In this document: piece by piece, positions 1-8,691 of the stretch
Position numbering within the stretch: the first letter of the stretch is position 1
Layout: each line of letters starts with the position of its first letter
Source of the DNA: Flavobacteriaceae bacterium
GTDB taxonomy: Bacteria > Bacteroidota > Bacteroidia > Flavobacteriales > Flavobacteriaceae
Length of the DNA: 64,000 nucleotides
Reading direction: 5' to 3'
Assembly (NCBI GenBank): GCA_016649715.1
Contig: JAENXC010000008.1
Span: forward strand, 1-64,000
Made by a program: the position numbers and the translations under genes
Notes under the pieces: model-generated
What the model saw: the letters and a program-made list of their open reading frames with translations, nothing else
Database searches by the model: none
Told to the model about the DNA's origin: nothing

Positions 1-105
1 AGTATTCAGTATTCAGTATTCAGTATTCAGTATTCAGTATTCAGTATTCAGTATTCAGTATTCAGTATTCAGTATTCAGTATTCAGTATTCAGTATTCAG
101 TATTC
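1..105. repeat. Heptamer tandem array (AGTATTC)x15
   Basis: Fifteen perfect head-to-tail copies of AGTATTC run from the first base of the window to position 105, so the array may extend further left. There is no variation between copies, which suggests recent slippage or gene-conversion-like homogenisation. It is not a CRISPR array because there are no spacers. Related 7-bp units recur at other intergenic sites in the window. Confidence 0.97.
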
Positions 106-159
106 AAAAATATTTTTTTTGGATTTGTTCAGACTAAATAACTAAATAACTTATTAACA

Positions 160-187
160 GATAACTGATAACTGATAACTGATAACT
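160..187. repeat. Heptamer tandem array (GATAACT)x4
   Basis: Four perfect copies of GATAACT end five bases before the YqeY stop codon. A shorter 8-bp repeat (ACTAAATA, two copies) lies just before it, at about 133-148. The unit differs from the array at 1-105 but shares the form A-(T/A)-A-C-T on one strand. Confidence 0.95.
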
Positions 188-192
188 GAAAT

Positions 193-642
193 TCATGAAA
201 GTCTCGTCTTTACTACCGTTGAGATTGTTTTACCATCAGCTTTTCCAGCGAGCTTTGCACTTGCCAAGCCCATCACCCTGCCCATATCTGCCATTGACGA
301 CGCTCCGGTTTCGGTGATGATTTGCTCCACAATTTTGCTTACTTCCTCTTCACTTAATTGTTGCGGTAAAAACTGCTCTATTACTTTTGCCTGTGCCAAT
401 TCTGGTTCAGCGAGGTCTAGGCGGTTTTGTTCCGTGTAAATTGCTGCACTATCCTTTCGTTGTTTTACTTGTTTCTGAAGTAATTTTATTTCTTCCTCTT
501 CGCTCAATTCGGCTTTTGAACCTGTTTCGGTCTGTGCCAAAAGCAAGGCTGATTTAATGGAGCGCAATGCTTCCAAAGACTGTGCATCCTTCGCTTTCAT
601 TGCGGTTTTCATCGCGTCCATTACTTTGTCCTGTAAGCTCAT
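193..642 (-). CDS. GatB/YqeY domain protein
   Basis: A 149-residue protein of the YqeY family, which resembles the C-terminal tRNA-binding tail of GatB, the amidotransferase subunit that makes Gln-tRNA. Free-standing YqeY has no firmly established role. The family start (MSLQDKVMDAMKTAMKAKD) is found at 642; an in-frame ATG at 663 would add seven unlikely residues. The C-terminal helical part, with the GRVMG and KADGKTIS segments, is intact. It follows ftsZ on the same strand but lies beyond a strong terminator, so it probably has its own promoter or depends on read-through. Confidence 0.9.
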   Translation of the reverse strand: MSLQDKVMDAMKTAMKAKDAQSLEALRSIKSALLLAQTETGSKAELSEEEEIKLLQKQVKQRKDSAAIYTEQNRLDLAEPELAQAKVIEQFLPQQLSEEEVSKIVEQIITETGASSMADMGRVMGLASAKLAGKADGKTISTVVKTRLS

Positions 643-730
643 TTCTTTGTTTTTTAATAGCATACGAAGATACTCAATTTAGCTGAAACGCGAAACCCGA
701 ATAAATAGATTTATCGATGAAAGTAGTACT

Positions 731-770
731 CAAAAAAAAGGCCCAATCTCAATAAAGAAAATTTGGGCCC
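731..770 (-). terminator. Rho-independent terminator of the dcw operon
   Basis: Read on the minus strand, a GGCCCAA/TTGGGCC stem (741-747 with 764-770) with a 16-base loop is followed directly by a run of eight T residues (complement of 733-740). It lies 26 bases after the ftsZ stop and before yqeY, so it should end the long dcw transcript. Confidence 0.85.
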
Positions 771-795
771 CTGCTTTAAGTGATAATAATAGCAC

Positions 796-2775
796 TTAGT
801 CTACATTGTCGTGAAGAAATGAATTGTTTTTGCGCAATTCAATTTCATCCTCGTCTGTGTTTACTGAAGTTCTTGAAATATTAGGTTCTCTTTTGGTTTC
901 GTTTAGGTCAATTCCCATACGCTTGTAGGCCGGCTGTTTTTCAATTTCATCAATGCGGGAAGGACTGTTTTTAAATTTATAATTGAACTCCTTCATCTTC
1001 CTCTTGCGCTCTTCGGTGCGGTCGCTCAATATTTTTGATATTGGTGAATTCAGCGGGTCTTCTTCCCCATTAATTTCCGTTTCCTTTGAGCTCGGCTCTG
1101 AAACGGTTCTTTTTTCAAAAACAATTTCTTCGTCATCATCATTGTCCGCAATAGCTATTTTTGAAGGCTTGGCGCTGGTTAAATGGTTTTCCATTTCTTG
1201 GTAATCATCCAAACTATAGCGTTTTATTCCATCGCCGGAAACTTCGGTAATTGGAACAATCTCAACGTGGTCCTGAACTTCTATTTCACTTAAATTGAAG
1301 AAAACCGCTTCCTCTTTTTCTTCCTTTTCAACTGTTTTTTTAGAAGTGGAATTTATAGGAAGATCAAACATCAGTATCTGCTCATCACTTTCTTCGTAAA
1401 TGGTTTCCGCAGTATTCTCTTTTTCGGTTTCCAGTTTTTTAGGCACTTCAATAATCACAAACTCGTTCACATTTATTTTATTGATTTCCACTTGGTTGAA
1501 CTCCTCGATTTTCTCAACCTCTACTTCTTCATAAGAAACATTTAATTTTTTAAGCAATTCCGAAGTTTTGATATAGCCTTCAAAGGGTAGTTTTTCCTCC
1601 ACTTCCACTTCATCAAAGAGTGTGTGTTTTACAATTGGAGCCTCGGTTTTGTGCTTAATGTTTAAGGGTGTTTCAGGTAACCGAACAGCTGTGGCAGTCG
1701 CTTTTGGTGTAAGGTCCTGCTCTGCCTTTTGGTCATCCTCTAGGGTGTGAATGATTTTTTTGGTTTCGGTATTTACAATTTCGTTTTGTTGTTCCATATT
1801 AAAACCTGTTGCAATTACAGTGATAGAGATAGAGCCCTCAAGACTTTCCTCATCGCCAACACCCATAATTATGTTGGCGCCATGGCCAGCTTCATCCTGA
1901 ATGTGGTCACTTATTTCGCCAATTTCATCAATGGTAATTTCATCGGAACCGGAAACGATAAGCAGCAATACGTTTTTGGCTCCCTTAATTTTATTGTCGT
2001 TGAGCAATGGCGAATCCAACGCCCTGCCAATGGCTTCTTTCGCCCTGTTGGCACCAGAAGCTGTAGCGCTTCCCATAATGGCGGTGCCGCTATTGGCAAG
2101 TACGGTCTTGGCATCGCGAAGGTCAATGTTTTGGGTGTAGTGATGGGTGATTACTTCGGCTATACCACGAGCAGCGGTGGCCAAAACCTCATCAGCTTTT
2201 GAAAAACCAGCCTTAAAACCGAGGTTTCCATAGACTTCGCGCAATTTGTTGTTGTTGATAACCACCAACGAATCCACATTTTGGCGGAGCTTTTCCACCC
2301 CAATCTGGGCTTGGTCGTTTCTTGTTTTTCCTTCAAACTGAAAGGGAATGGTAACAATCCCAACGGTAAGAATGTCCAAATCCCTGGCCATTTTGGCAAT
2401 AATCGGGGCCGCACCAGTTCCTGTGCCACCGCCCATTCCGGCTGTGATGAAAATCATTTTGGTATTGCTGGTAAGCATACTGCGGATTTCCTCCATGCTT
2501 TCCACGGCAGATTGCTCGCCCACTTTAGGGTTTGCACCAGCTCCCAGACCTTCCGTAAGGGAAACACCCAATTGGATTTTGTTTGGCACTGGGCTGTTTT
2601 CCAATGCTTGTGAATCTGTATTGCAGATTACAAAGTCAACTCCCTTTATGCCCTGGCTGAACATATGGTTAATGGCGTTACTTCCACCTCCACCAACACC
2701 AATCACCTTTATCACGTTTGATTGGTTCTTGGGCAGGTCGAATGAAATGTTGTCAAATTCTGTTTTGCTGCTCAT
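796..2775 (-). CDS. ftsZ: Cell division protein FtsZ
   Basis: The bacterial tubulin that polymerises into the cytokinetic ring. The GTP-binding signature GGGTGTGAAP is at residues 115-124, the N-terminal glycine-rich loop (GVGGGGSNA) at about 26-34 and the T7-loop catalytic motif NIDLRD at 216-221. At 659 residues it is far longer than the roughly 380 of E. coli FtsZ. The excess is an acidic, low-complexity linker from about 335 to 640, which is usual in Bacteroidota. The C-terminal tail (LRKNNSFLHDNVD) would be the peptide that binds FtsA. It starts on ATG, is last in the dcw operon, and lies 65 bases after ftsA. Confidence 0.98.
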   Translation of the reverse strand: MSSKTEFDNISFDLPKNQSNVIKVIGVGGGGSNAINHMFSQGIKGVDFVICNTDSQALENSPVPNKIQLGVSLTEGLGAGANPKVGEQSAVESMEEIRSMLTSNTKMIFITAGMGGGTGTGAAPIIAKMARDLDILTVGIVTIPFQFEGKTRNDQAQIGVEKLRQNVDSLVVINNNKLREVYGNLGFKAGFSKADEVLATAARGIAEVITHHYTQNIDLRDAKTVLANSGTAIMGSATASGANRAKEAIGRALDSPLLNDNKIKGAKNVLLLIVSGSDEITIDEIGEISDHIQDEAGHGANIIMGVGDEESLEGSISITVIATGFNMEQQNEIVNTETKKIIHTLEDDQKAEQDLTPKATATAVRLPETPLNIKHKTEAPIVKHTLFDEVEVEEKLPFEGYIKTSELLKKLNVSYEEVEVEKIEEFNQVEINKINVNEFVIIEVPKKLETEKENTAETIYEESDEQILMFDLPINSTSKKTVEKEEKEEAVFFNLSEIEVQDHVEIVPITEVSGDGIKRYSLDDYQEMENHLTSAKPSKIAIADNDDDEEIVFEKRTVSEPSSKETEINGEEDPLNSPISKILSDRTEERKRKMKEFNYKFKNSPSRIDEIEKQPAYKRMGIDLNETKREPNISRTSVNTDEDEIELRKNNSFLHDNVD

Positions 2776-2840
2776 AGTTTTATTTTTTATTGCAATTCTT
2801 TATTTTTTATTCTTACTGCGTACTGCTACTGAATACTTTT

Positions 2841-4199
2841 TTATTCCGCGTTATCGAGAAATTCCTTGAATTTCTCCGCCCATTTATCAAAAAACCCTTT
2901 TGAGGTTTTCTTTTCTTTTTCTTTCTCCTTTTTCCCTTTTTTTCCAGTTTCCTGTTTAGTTTCTACCCCGTCCGATTCCTCTTCTTTTTGTTTAATGGAT
3001 TCATCGTGCGAAAAACGTTTCATCAGCGAAGATTTCTCTTTGCTTTCCAAACTGTTCAGCACCAAACCTACTGCCGTGGCGTACATTGGGCTGGTGGTTT
3101 CGGCATCGCTATCGCCTGCCAAATGCTCGTTGGGATAGCCAATGCGAGTATCCATTCCAGTGATGTATTCCACCAATTGTTTAATATGCTGAAGCTGCGC
3201 CCCGCCTCCGGTAAGTACTATTCCCGCTATAAGTTTCTTTTTTGGATCCTCGTGACCGTAATTTTTGATTTCCAAATACGCTTGTTCGATAATCTCGATG
3301 ACCCGCGCATGGATTATTTTTGAAAGATTTTTTAAACTGATCTCCTTTGGTTCCCTTCCGCGAAGGCCTGGAATTGAAACAATCTCATTGTCCTTATTCT
3401 CTCCCGGCCACGCTGAACCGAATTTTATTTTCAGAAGTTCCGCTTGTTTTTCAATAATGGAACAGCCTTCTTTTATGTCTTCGGTAATCACATTTCCACC
3501 AAATGGGATTACCGCCGTATGGCGAATAATACCGTCTTTAAAAATTGCCAAATCCGTGGTTCCACCTCCTATATCAATCAAGGCAACACCAGCTTCTTTT
3601 TCCTCTTGGCTCAAAACAGCTTTTGCAGAGGCCAACGGTTCCAAAGTGATTGCCGAAAGTTCCAATCCAGCGCTTTTTATACAGCGGCCCACATTTCTAA
3701 TTGAAGAAACCTGCCCCACCACCACGTGGAAATTGGCTTCCAATCGCGCGCCGTACATGCCGATGGGTTCTTTTACTTCGGCTTGGCCATCCACTTTAAA
3801 GTCCTGCGGCAAAACGTGCAGTATTTCTTCGCCCGGAAGCATTACCAATTTGTGCACTTGGTTGCAAAGACGGTCTATATCTTCTTCGCTGATAACATCT
3901 TCACCATTGGGACGTGTAATGTAATCACTGTGCTGAAGGCTACGTATGTGTTGGCCGGCAATACCCACCACCACTTCTTTTATCTTCATCCCCGAAGCGG
4001 TTTCGGCATCCTGCACCGCTTGCTGGATGGATTGAATGGTCTGGGTAATGTTGTTCACAACGCCACGGTGCACCCCGAGGCTTTTTGCTTTTCCAATTCC
4101 CAATATTTCCATTTTGCCGTAATCGTTTTTCCTACCAATCATTGCAACTATTTTAGTAGTTCCGATATCCAATCCTACAGCAATATTATCGTTTTCCAT
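2841..4199 (-). CDS. ftsA: Cell division protein FtsA
   Basis: An actin-fold ATPase that tethers FtsZ to the inner membrane. The actin-family phosphate motif AVGLDIGTTKIVAMIGR is at the N-terminus and the second phosphate loop (DIGGGTTDLAIF) is mid-protein. The C-terminal part is a lysine-rich stretch followed by an amphipathic end (FFDKWAEKFKEFLDN), as expected for the membrane-targeting helix. I chose the ATG at 4199 (452 residues). The further upstream alternative at 4220 is a TTG and would overlap ftsQ. The gap to the ftsQ stop is four bases, so the two are probably co-translated. Confidence 0.96.
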   Translation of the reverse strand: MENDNIAVGLDIGTTKIVAMIGRKNDYGKMEILGIGKAKSLGVHRGVVNNITQTIQSIQQAVQDAETASGMKIKEVVVGIAGQHIRSLQHSDYITRPNGEDVISEEDIDRLCNQVHKLVMLPGEEILHVLPQDFKVDGQAEVKEPIGMYGARLEANFHVVVGQVSSIRNVGRCIKSAGLELSAITLEPLASAKAVLSQEEKEAGVALIDIGGGTTDLAIFKDGIIRHTAVIPFGGNVITEDIKEGCSIIEKQAELLKIKFGSAWPGENKDNEIVSIPGLRGREPKEISLKNLSKIIHARVIEIIEQAYLEIKNYGHEDPKKKLIAGIVLTGGGAQLQHIKQLVEYITGMDTRIGYPNEHLAGDSDAETTSPMYATAVGLVLNSLESKEKSSLMKRFSHDESIKQKEEESDGVETKQETGKKGKKEKEKEKKTSKGFFDKWAEKFKEFLDNAE

Positions 4200-4203
4200 G
4201 GGC

Positions 4204-4920
4204 TTACTTTTTTGTGGCAATTACCTGATTGTCAAATTTCAAGTTTACCATATTGTAGCTATACAGCGTACTGTCCTGTTTTGTTTTTTTATAAAAAGCT
4301 TTAAAGTTTTGAAACTTTTTTTCGATGTTTTCCGGTTTTCCGAAAAGCACTTTAAAATCTGTTTTTCGCAATTCCAATTCTAAATCGCCATCTGCTTTTC
4401 GGTTTATTCCCACCACGCTTGTTTTCATAAATTCATCATTCTCAATTTTCAGCAAAAGCGGCGTAACTTCATTGAAGTTATTTTTCGAACTGCCTGTAAT
4501 TATTGGCACTCTTGCCGAGTAAACATCAGACAACGGCATCTTCTTTCCGTCTGCATCCAAATAATAATCCGGCGAAGCGGACACCCGGCCCAAAGGTTTG
4601 CGTTGTTCTATTTTTGCGCCCAACGTGCCGTCCACAGACAGATAGACCTGTGCATCACGAATCATAGGGTTTTCAAGCAGTCTGCGTTCCATCTCCTTCA
4701 AAACTAAAGTTTCTTTACCTATGCTCGTAACCTTGTCATGATTTTGTATCAACAATTTATTAACTGTATTATAAGTGATAAATGGACTGTTTTCATCCAC
4801 AAATTCCACGTCTAGTTTCGTGATTTTTCTGGCGTCATTTCGCTTTTTGGTGAAGCTGAAAAGAAACGCAATCAACCCGAGCAATACCACAAATTTTAAT
4901 ATTTCAAGACTGCGCTTCAT
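4204..4920 (-). CDS. ftsQ: Cell division protein FtsQ
   Basis: A bitopic inner-membrane divisome protein of 238 residues. A short cytoplasmic tail is followed by one transmembrane helix (about residues 8-24) and then a periplasmic part with a POTRA-like segment (about 35-105) and the FtsQ beta domain. Sequence identity in this family is low, so position between murC and ftsA is a large part of the call. Its ATG lies inside the murC 3' end (17-base overlap), which implies translational coupling. Confidence 0.9.
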   Translation of the reverse strand: MKRSLEILKFVVLLGLIAFLFSFTKKRNDARKITKLDVEFVDENSPFITYNTVNKLLIQNHDKVTSIGKETLVLKEMERRLLENPMIRDAQVYLSVDGTLGAKIEQRKPLGRVSASPDYYLDADGKKMPLSDVYSARVPIITGSSKNNFNEVTPLLLKIENDEFMKTSVVGINRKADGDLELELRKTDFKVLFGKPENIEKKFQNFKAFYKKTKQDSTLYSYNMVNLKFDNQVIATKK

Positions 4921-6286
4921 TCTTCAATATTTTGGTTAGTTTATTTACTTCCGCACCAATATCTCCGGCACCTACAAGCAGTTTTATTCTGCATTTTGAT
5001 TTCAACAATACTTCGGGCAAAGCCGATTTGAATACCAAACTTTTTTTGTCTGCAACTATTTGGTCCAAAAGCCATTCTGAAGTAATTCCTTCAATGGGTT
5101 CTTCGCGTGCGGGATAAATATCAAGCAGTACCACTTCATCAAATTGAGAAAGACTTTTTGCGAAATCTTCCGCAAAATCTCTCGTTCTACTGAAAAGATG
5201 TGGCTGAAAAACAATCTGTTTGTGGTCGTTCGGGTACATTTCATCCACTGCCTGAAACAGCGCATCAATTTCGGTGGGATGATGTGCATAATCGTCTATC
5301 AAAACCAAATTTTCTGATTTAATTTTATAGGAAAAACGACGTTTCACACCTTTAAAAGTTGCCAAAGCTTTGGGCAGGCAATCGGTTGGGGAGCCTGCGA
5401 GAATAGCCATGCCCAAAGCCATAATGGCATTTTTAAGATTGTGACGTCCGGGAAGATTGAAGGTTAGATTCTCCAAAATTCCGTTCGGGGTTTTTAAGTC
5501 GAAAAGGTATGCACCATCTTTAATTTTTACGTTCTGTGCTTCGTAATCGGCTTGTTCTTCAACTGCTACGGTCATTCCGTCCAGCGGAAGATTCTTATTT
5601 ATGAAAACATTTTCCTCCTTTTCAACCAATTGTGCAAAAGTTCTGAACGCATTTTCTATTTCGGCCGCATCGCCGTATATATCCAAATGGTCCGCATCCA
5701 TAGAGGTTATGCAAGCAATATCGGGCCTTAGCTGAAGGAACGAACGGTCAAATTCGTCTGCTTCCACAACGGTTATTTCGCTGCCTTTATATATGAAATT
5801 TGAATTGTAATTCTCTGCAATCCCACCCAAAAAGACGGTAACCGGCATATTACATTCTGCCAACAAATGTCCCAAAATTGCCGAAGTTGTTGTTTTCCCG
5901 TGTGTTCCAGCAACTGCGAGACAAAGTGTATTTTTGGAAACTTCACCCAAAAGTTCTGCGCGTTTCACGATCTGGAAATCTTCCGAAAAGAAATAATTCA
6001 AAATCTTGTTGTGCTTCGGAATTGCAGGTGTGAAAACGACTAAAACATTTTCCCTCCTATCGGCGGGCACAGCTTTAGCAAGTACTTTTTCTTGAATCTC
6101 CGAAATTTCATCAGTGAAAGTAACTGGAATTCCTTCGGAAATTAATTCATTGGTTAAATCGGTCGCAGTTTTGTCATACCCAAAAACAGCCTTTCCCTGC
6201 ATCTTGAAATAACGCGCAAGCGCGCTCATCCCAATGCCGCCGATGCCGACGAAGTAAAAGGTTTGTATGTTACTTAAATTATTCAA
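4904..6286 (-). CDS. murC: UDP-N-acetylmuramate-L-alanine ligase MurC
   Basis: Adds L-alanine to UDP-MurNAc, the first step of peptide stem synthesis. The Rossmann start FVGIGGIGMSALA (about residues 12-24) and the Mur-ligase P-loop GTHGKTTT (127-134) are intact, as is the C-terminal DDYAHHPTEI motif. The length of 460 residues is normal. The start codon appears to be TTG at 6286, because no ATG lies between it and the conserved GIGGIGM. A four-copy heptamer array ends 13 bases upstream of that start and may bear on initiation. Confidence 0.97.
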   Translation of the reverse strand: MNNLSNIQTFYFVGIGGIGMSALARYFKMQGKAVFGYDKTATDLTNELISEGIPVTFTDEISEIQEKVLAKAVPADRRENVLVVFTPAIPKHNKILNYFFSEDFQIVKRAELLGEVSKNTLCLAVAGTHGKTTTSAILGHLLAECNMPVTVFLGGIAENYNSNFIYKGSEITVVEADEFDRSFLQLRPDIACITSMDADHLDIYGDAAEIENAFRTFAQLVEKEENVFINKNLPLDGMTVAVEEQADYEAQNVKIKDGAYLFDLKTPNGILENLTFNLPGRHNLKNAIMALGMAILAGSPTDCLPKALATFKGVKRRFSYKIKSENLVLIDDYAHHPTEIDALFQAVDEMYPNDHKQIVFQPHLFSRTRDFAEDFAKSLSQFDEVVLLDIYPAREEPIEGITSEWLLDQIVADKKSLVFKSALPEVLLKSKCRIKLLVGAGDIGAEVNKLTKILKNEAQS

Positions 6287-6298
6287 AATTCAGTGTCT

Positions 6299-6326
6299 CA
6301 GGTTTCAGGTTTCAGGTTTCAGGTTT
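6299..6326. repeat. Heptamer tandem array (CAGGTTT)x4
   Basis: Four perfect copies of CAGGTTT, read on the plus strand, sit between murG and murC and end 13 bases from the murC TTG start. Read in the murC sense the unit is AAACCTG. An A-rich run follows at 6327-6337. Confidence 0.95.
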
Positions 6327-6367
6327 CAAAAAAAAAATATCAATCGTTCAAAATTCTCCTTTGGGAG

Positions 6368-7456
6368 TTAGGGAGACAATAATTTTTCAATCTCCTCAAC
6401 TATATCTTTTGTGGCATTCGGTTTTGCGAGTTTTTTAATGTTTTCTGAAAGTGTTTTTTGTTTTTCTTCAGAAGCAATCAATTCTGAAAATTCGCTTTCA
6501 AAAGTGGTTTCCAAATCACTTTCTTTAATTAGCAACGCAGCATCTTTTTCTGAAATTGCCATCGCGTTTTTGGTTTGGTGGTCTTCCGCCACGTTAGGCG
6601 ACGGGATAAAAACAACGGGCTTTCCAACCAAGCACAATTCCGAAACTGATAGCGCGCCCGCTCTCGAAATTATAAAATCGGCCGCGGCATACGCCAAATC
6701 CATTCTATTTAAAAATGCGTGAATTTGAACAGTTTTCGTCGCTTTATTTTTATAGGTTTCCTCATAAAATTTTCCGCATTGCCAAATAACTTGCAAATTG
6801 TTCCTTTCAAAAAACGGTAGTGATTTTTCAATCAATTGGTTTATCCTTCGCGCACCCAAACTTCCACCTAAAACCAAGAGCGTTTTTTTATCATTTTTTA
6901 AATTGAAAAAAACCATTGCTTTCTCCTTTTTTGAAGAAATTTCCAGTAAATCCTGCCTAACTGGATTACCTGTAAGCTTTATTTTTTCAGAAGGGAAGAA
7001 CTTTTCCATCCCTTCATAAGCCACGCATATTTTTTGGACTTTACTACTCAGCCACTTGTTTGTGATTCCAGCGTGGCTGTTCTGTTCTTGAATCACACAC
7101 GGAATTTTTCGCAAGGCTGCCATTCTCAATAAGGGAGCACTGGCATAACCTCCCGTTCCTATTGCAACATCAGGTTTAAAATCTTTTAATATTTTTTGGG
7201 ATTTCCGCAAACTGGAAACCAGTTTTAAGGGAAAAGCCAAATTCTGAATCGATAAACTTCTTTGCAAACCAGAAATCCACAGACCTATAATTTTATAACC
7301 AGCTTGTGGCACTTTTTCCATTTCCATTCTATCTTGGGCGCCAACGAACAAAAATTCAGCATCGGGGAAACGGGTCTTTAACTCGTTCGCAATGGCAACC
7401 GCCGGGTAAATGTGACCTCCGGTTCCGCCGCCGCTTATGATGAATTTTGGTTTCAA
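6368..7456 (-). CDS. murG: UDP-GlcNAc:lipid I GlcNAc transferase MurG
   Basis: Transfers GlcNAc to lipid I to make lipid II on the cytoplasmic face of the membrane. The glycine-rich loop [12 protein letters not shown] marks the N-terminus; the donor-site region ([10 protein letters not shown], and later [10 protein letters not shown]) follows. An open frame reaches back to an ATG at 7567, but that would add 37 unrelated residues and a 115-base overlap with ftsW. The TTG at 7456 gives the family N-terminus ([11 protein letters not shown]) and overlaps the ftsW TGA as TTGA, a classic coupled stop-start. I therefore annotate 362 residues from TTG. Confidence 0.93.
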   Translation of the reverse strand: MKPKFIISGGGTGGHIYPAVAIANELKTRFPDAEFLFVGAQDRMEMEKVPQAGYKIIGLWISGLQRSLSIQNLAFPLKLVSSLRKSQKILKDFKPDVAIGTGGYASAPLLRMAALRKIPCVIQEQNSHAGITNKWLSSKVQKICVAYEGMEKFFPSEKIKLTGNPVRQDLLEISSKKEKAMVFFNLKNDKKTLLVLGGSLGARRINQLIEKSLPFFERNNLQVIWQCGKFYEETYKNKATKTVQIHAFLNRMDLAYAAADFIISRAGALSVSELCLVGKPVVFIPSPNVAEDHQTKNAMAISEKDAALLIKESDLETTFESEFSELIASEEKQKTLSENIKKLAKPNATKDIVEEIEKLLSP

Positions 7457-8643
7457 ATTGTTTCGCTTAAAATATCCAATGGGTTTTCTTCTGTTTCTCC
7501 TTTTGCTATTATTTCTCGTTTTGCACTTACGCTCAACACCATTCCCAAAGCCAAACACGTCATCCATATAGATGTTCCTCCGCTGCTGATCAATGGTAAA
7601 TTTTGTCCCGTTACCGGAAATAATTCCACCGCAACTGCCATATTTATCATCGCCCGAAAAACAATGGGTAGGCCCACGCCAATGACCAGCAGCTTTCCAA
7701 AAACGGAAGTTGATTTGTGTGCAACCACCACAATTCGGAACAATAAAAACAAGTACAGCACCATTAAAAACAGGCCGCCCAATAGGCCGAATTCTTCCAC
7801 GATTATTGCGTAAATAAAATCTGAAGACGACTGCGGCAAAAAGTTTTTCTGAACGCTTTTACCAGGCCCTACACCAGTTATTCCGCCGGACGCAATGGCG
7901 ATTTTAGCTTTTTCTATTTGGTAATCCGCTTCGGTGTCTTTGTTATCGCTAAAATTTTCAACCCTACTAATCCAAGTATCCACACGGTTCGGGAAAACGC
8001 CGGGAAATGCTTTCGCGGAGATCACAAACAGCGTGAGAAAAACCAATCCTACGCCCAAGATTATTCCCAGATATTTTAAAGGATAGCCGCCAATAAAAAC
8101 CAACAACACAACCATTGAAAAGAAGATAGCCGTGGTGGAAAAGTTTGCAGGAAGTATTAATGCAAGGACAATAAAAACTGGCACCCAAAGCGGTAAAATG
8201 GTTTCTTTGAAAGTAACCGTTTTGTCTTTTATCCGTGATAAATAGCGCGCCACATACGTCATCAAAACCACCCCAGCCAAAGTTGAAGTTTGGAACGTAA
8301 CCCCAACAAACGGTATGCGTATCCATCTACTGGCGTTGGCTCCTTCAATGGTCGTTCCTTCAGCCATTGTGATAATTAAAAGCAGAATAATCACGGGAAT
8401 TGCAATAATAGACAAGCCCCGAAAATAGTTATACGGAATTTTATGGACGCCGTACAAAATGGCTATCCCCAATACCAAATGTGCAAAATGCGTAAGCAGA
8501 TATGGCAACGTACTTCCATCTCCATACAAGTATGCCAGATTGCTGCTCGCGCTGTAAACGGGCAAAAAGGAGAACAGTGCCAAAAGGAATACTATGCCCC
8601 AAATTGCCCTATCGCCCTGTATGTATTGAAAAATGTTTTTCAC
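7453..8643 (-). CDS. ftsW: Septal peptidoglycan polymerase FtsW (SEDS family)
   Basis: A polytopic SEDS glycosyltransferase that works with FtsI at the septum. About ten hydrophobic segments can be counted over 396 residues. The conserved loop with [19 protein letters not shown] and the later PLISSGGTS motif are family hallmarks. The start is GTG at 8643, in front of [15 protein letters not shown]. It is preceded 13 bases upstream by a heptamer array and overlaps murG by four bases at its end. Confidence 0.95.
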   Translation of the reverse strand: MKNIFQYIQGDRAIWGIVFLLALFSFLPVYSASSNLAYLYGDGSTLPYLLTHFAHLVLGIAILYGVHKIPYNYFRGLSIIAIPVIILLLIITMAEGTTIEGANASRWIRIPFVGVTFQTSTLAGVVLMTYVARYLSRIKDKTVTFKETILPLWVPVFIVLALILPANFSTTAIFFSMVVLLVFIGGYPLKYLGIILGVGLVFLTLFVISAKAFPGVFPNRVDTWISRVENFSDNKDTEADYQIEKAKIAIASGGITGVGPGKSVQKNFLPQSSSDFIYAIIVEEFGLLGGLFLMVLYLFLLFRIVVVAHKSTSVFGKLLVIGVGLPIVFRAMINMAVAVELFPVTGQNLPLISSGGTSIWMTCLALGMVLSVSAKREIIAKGETEENPLDILSETI

Positions 8644-8656
8644 TTATAAAGTTTAT

Positions 8657-8684
8657 AGTTTCTGGTTTCTGGTTTCTAGTTTCT
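8657..8684. repeat. Heptamer tandem array (RGTTTCT)x4
   Basis: Four copies of (A/G)GTTTCT lie between murD and ftsW. The array ends 13 bases from the ftsW GTG start, the same distance as the CAGGTTT array has from murC. In the ftsW sense it reads AGAAACC. Confidence 0.92.
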
Positions 8685-8691
8685 CAAAAAA

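Noticed and set aside
1-105. CRISPR array
   Set aside because: The units are 7 bp, perfect and head-to-tail with no spacers; no cas genes are nearby.
1747-2869. Plus-strand open frames opposite ftsZ
   Set aside because: They mirror the conserved ftsZ frame, have no family resemblance and no promoter.
3265-3924. 219-codon plus-strand frame opposite ftsA
   Set aside because: Antisense shadow of a conserved gene; composition is low-complexity and Ser-rich.
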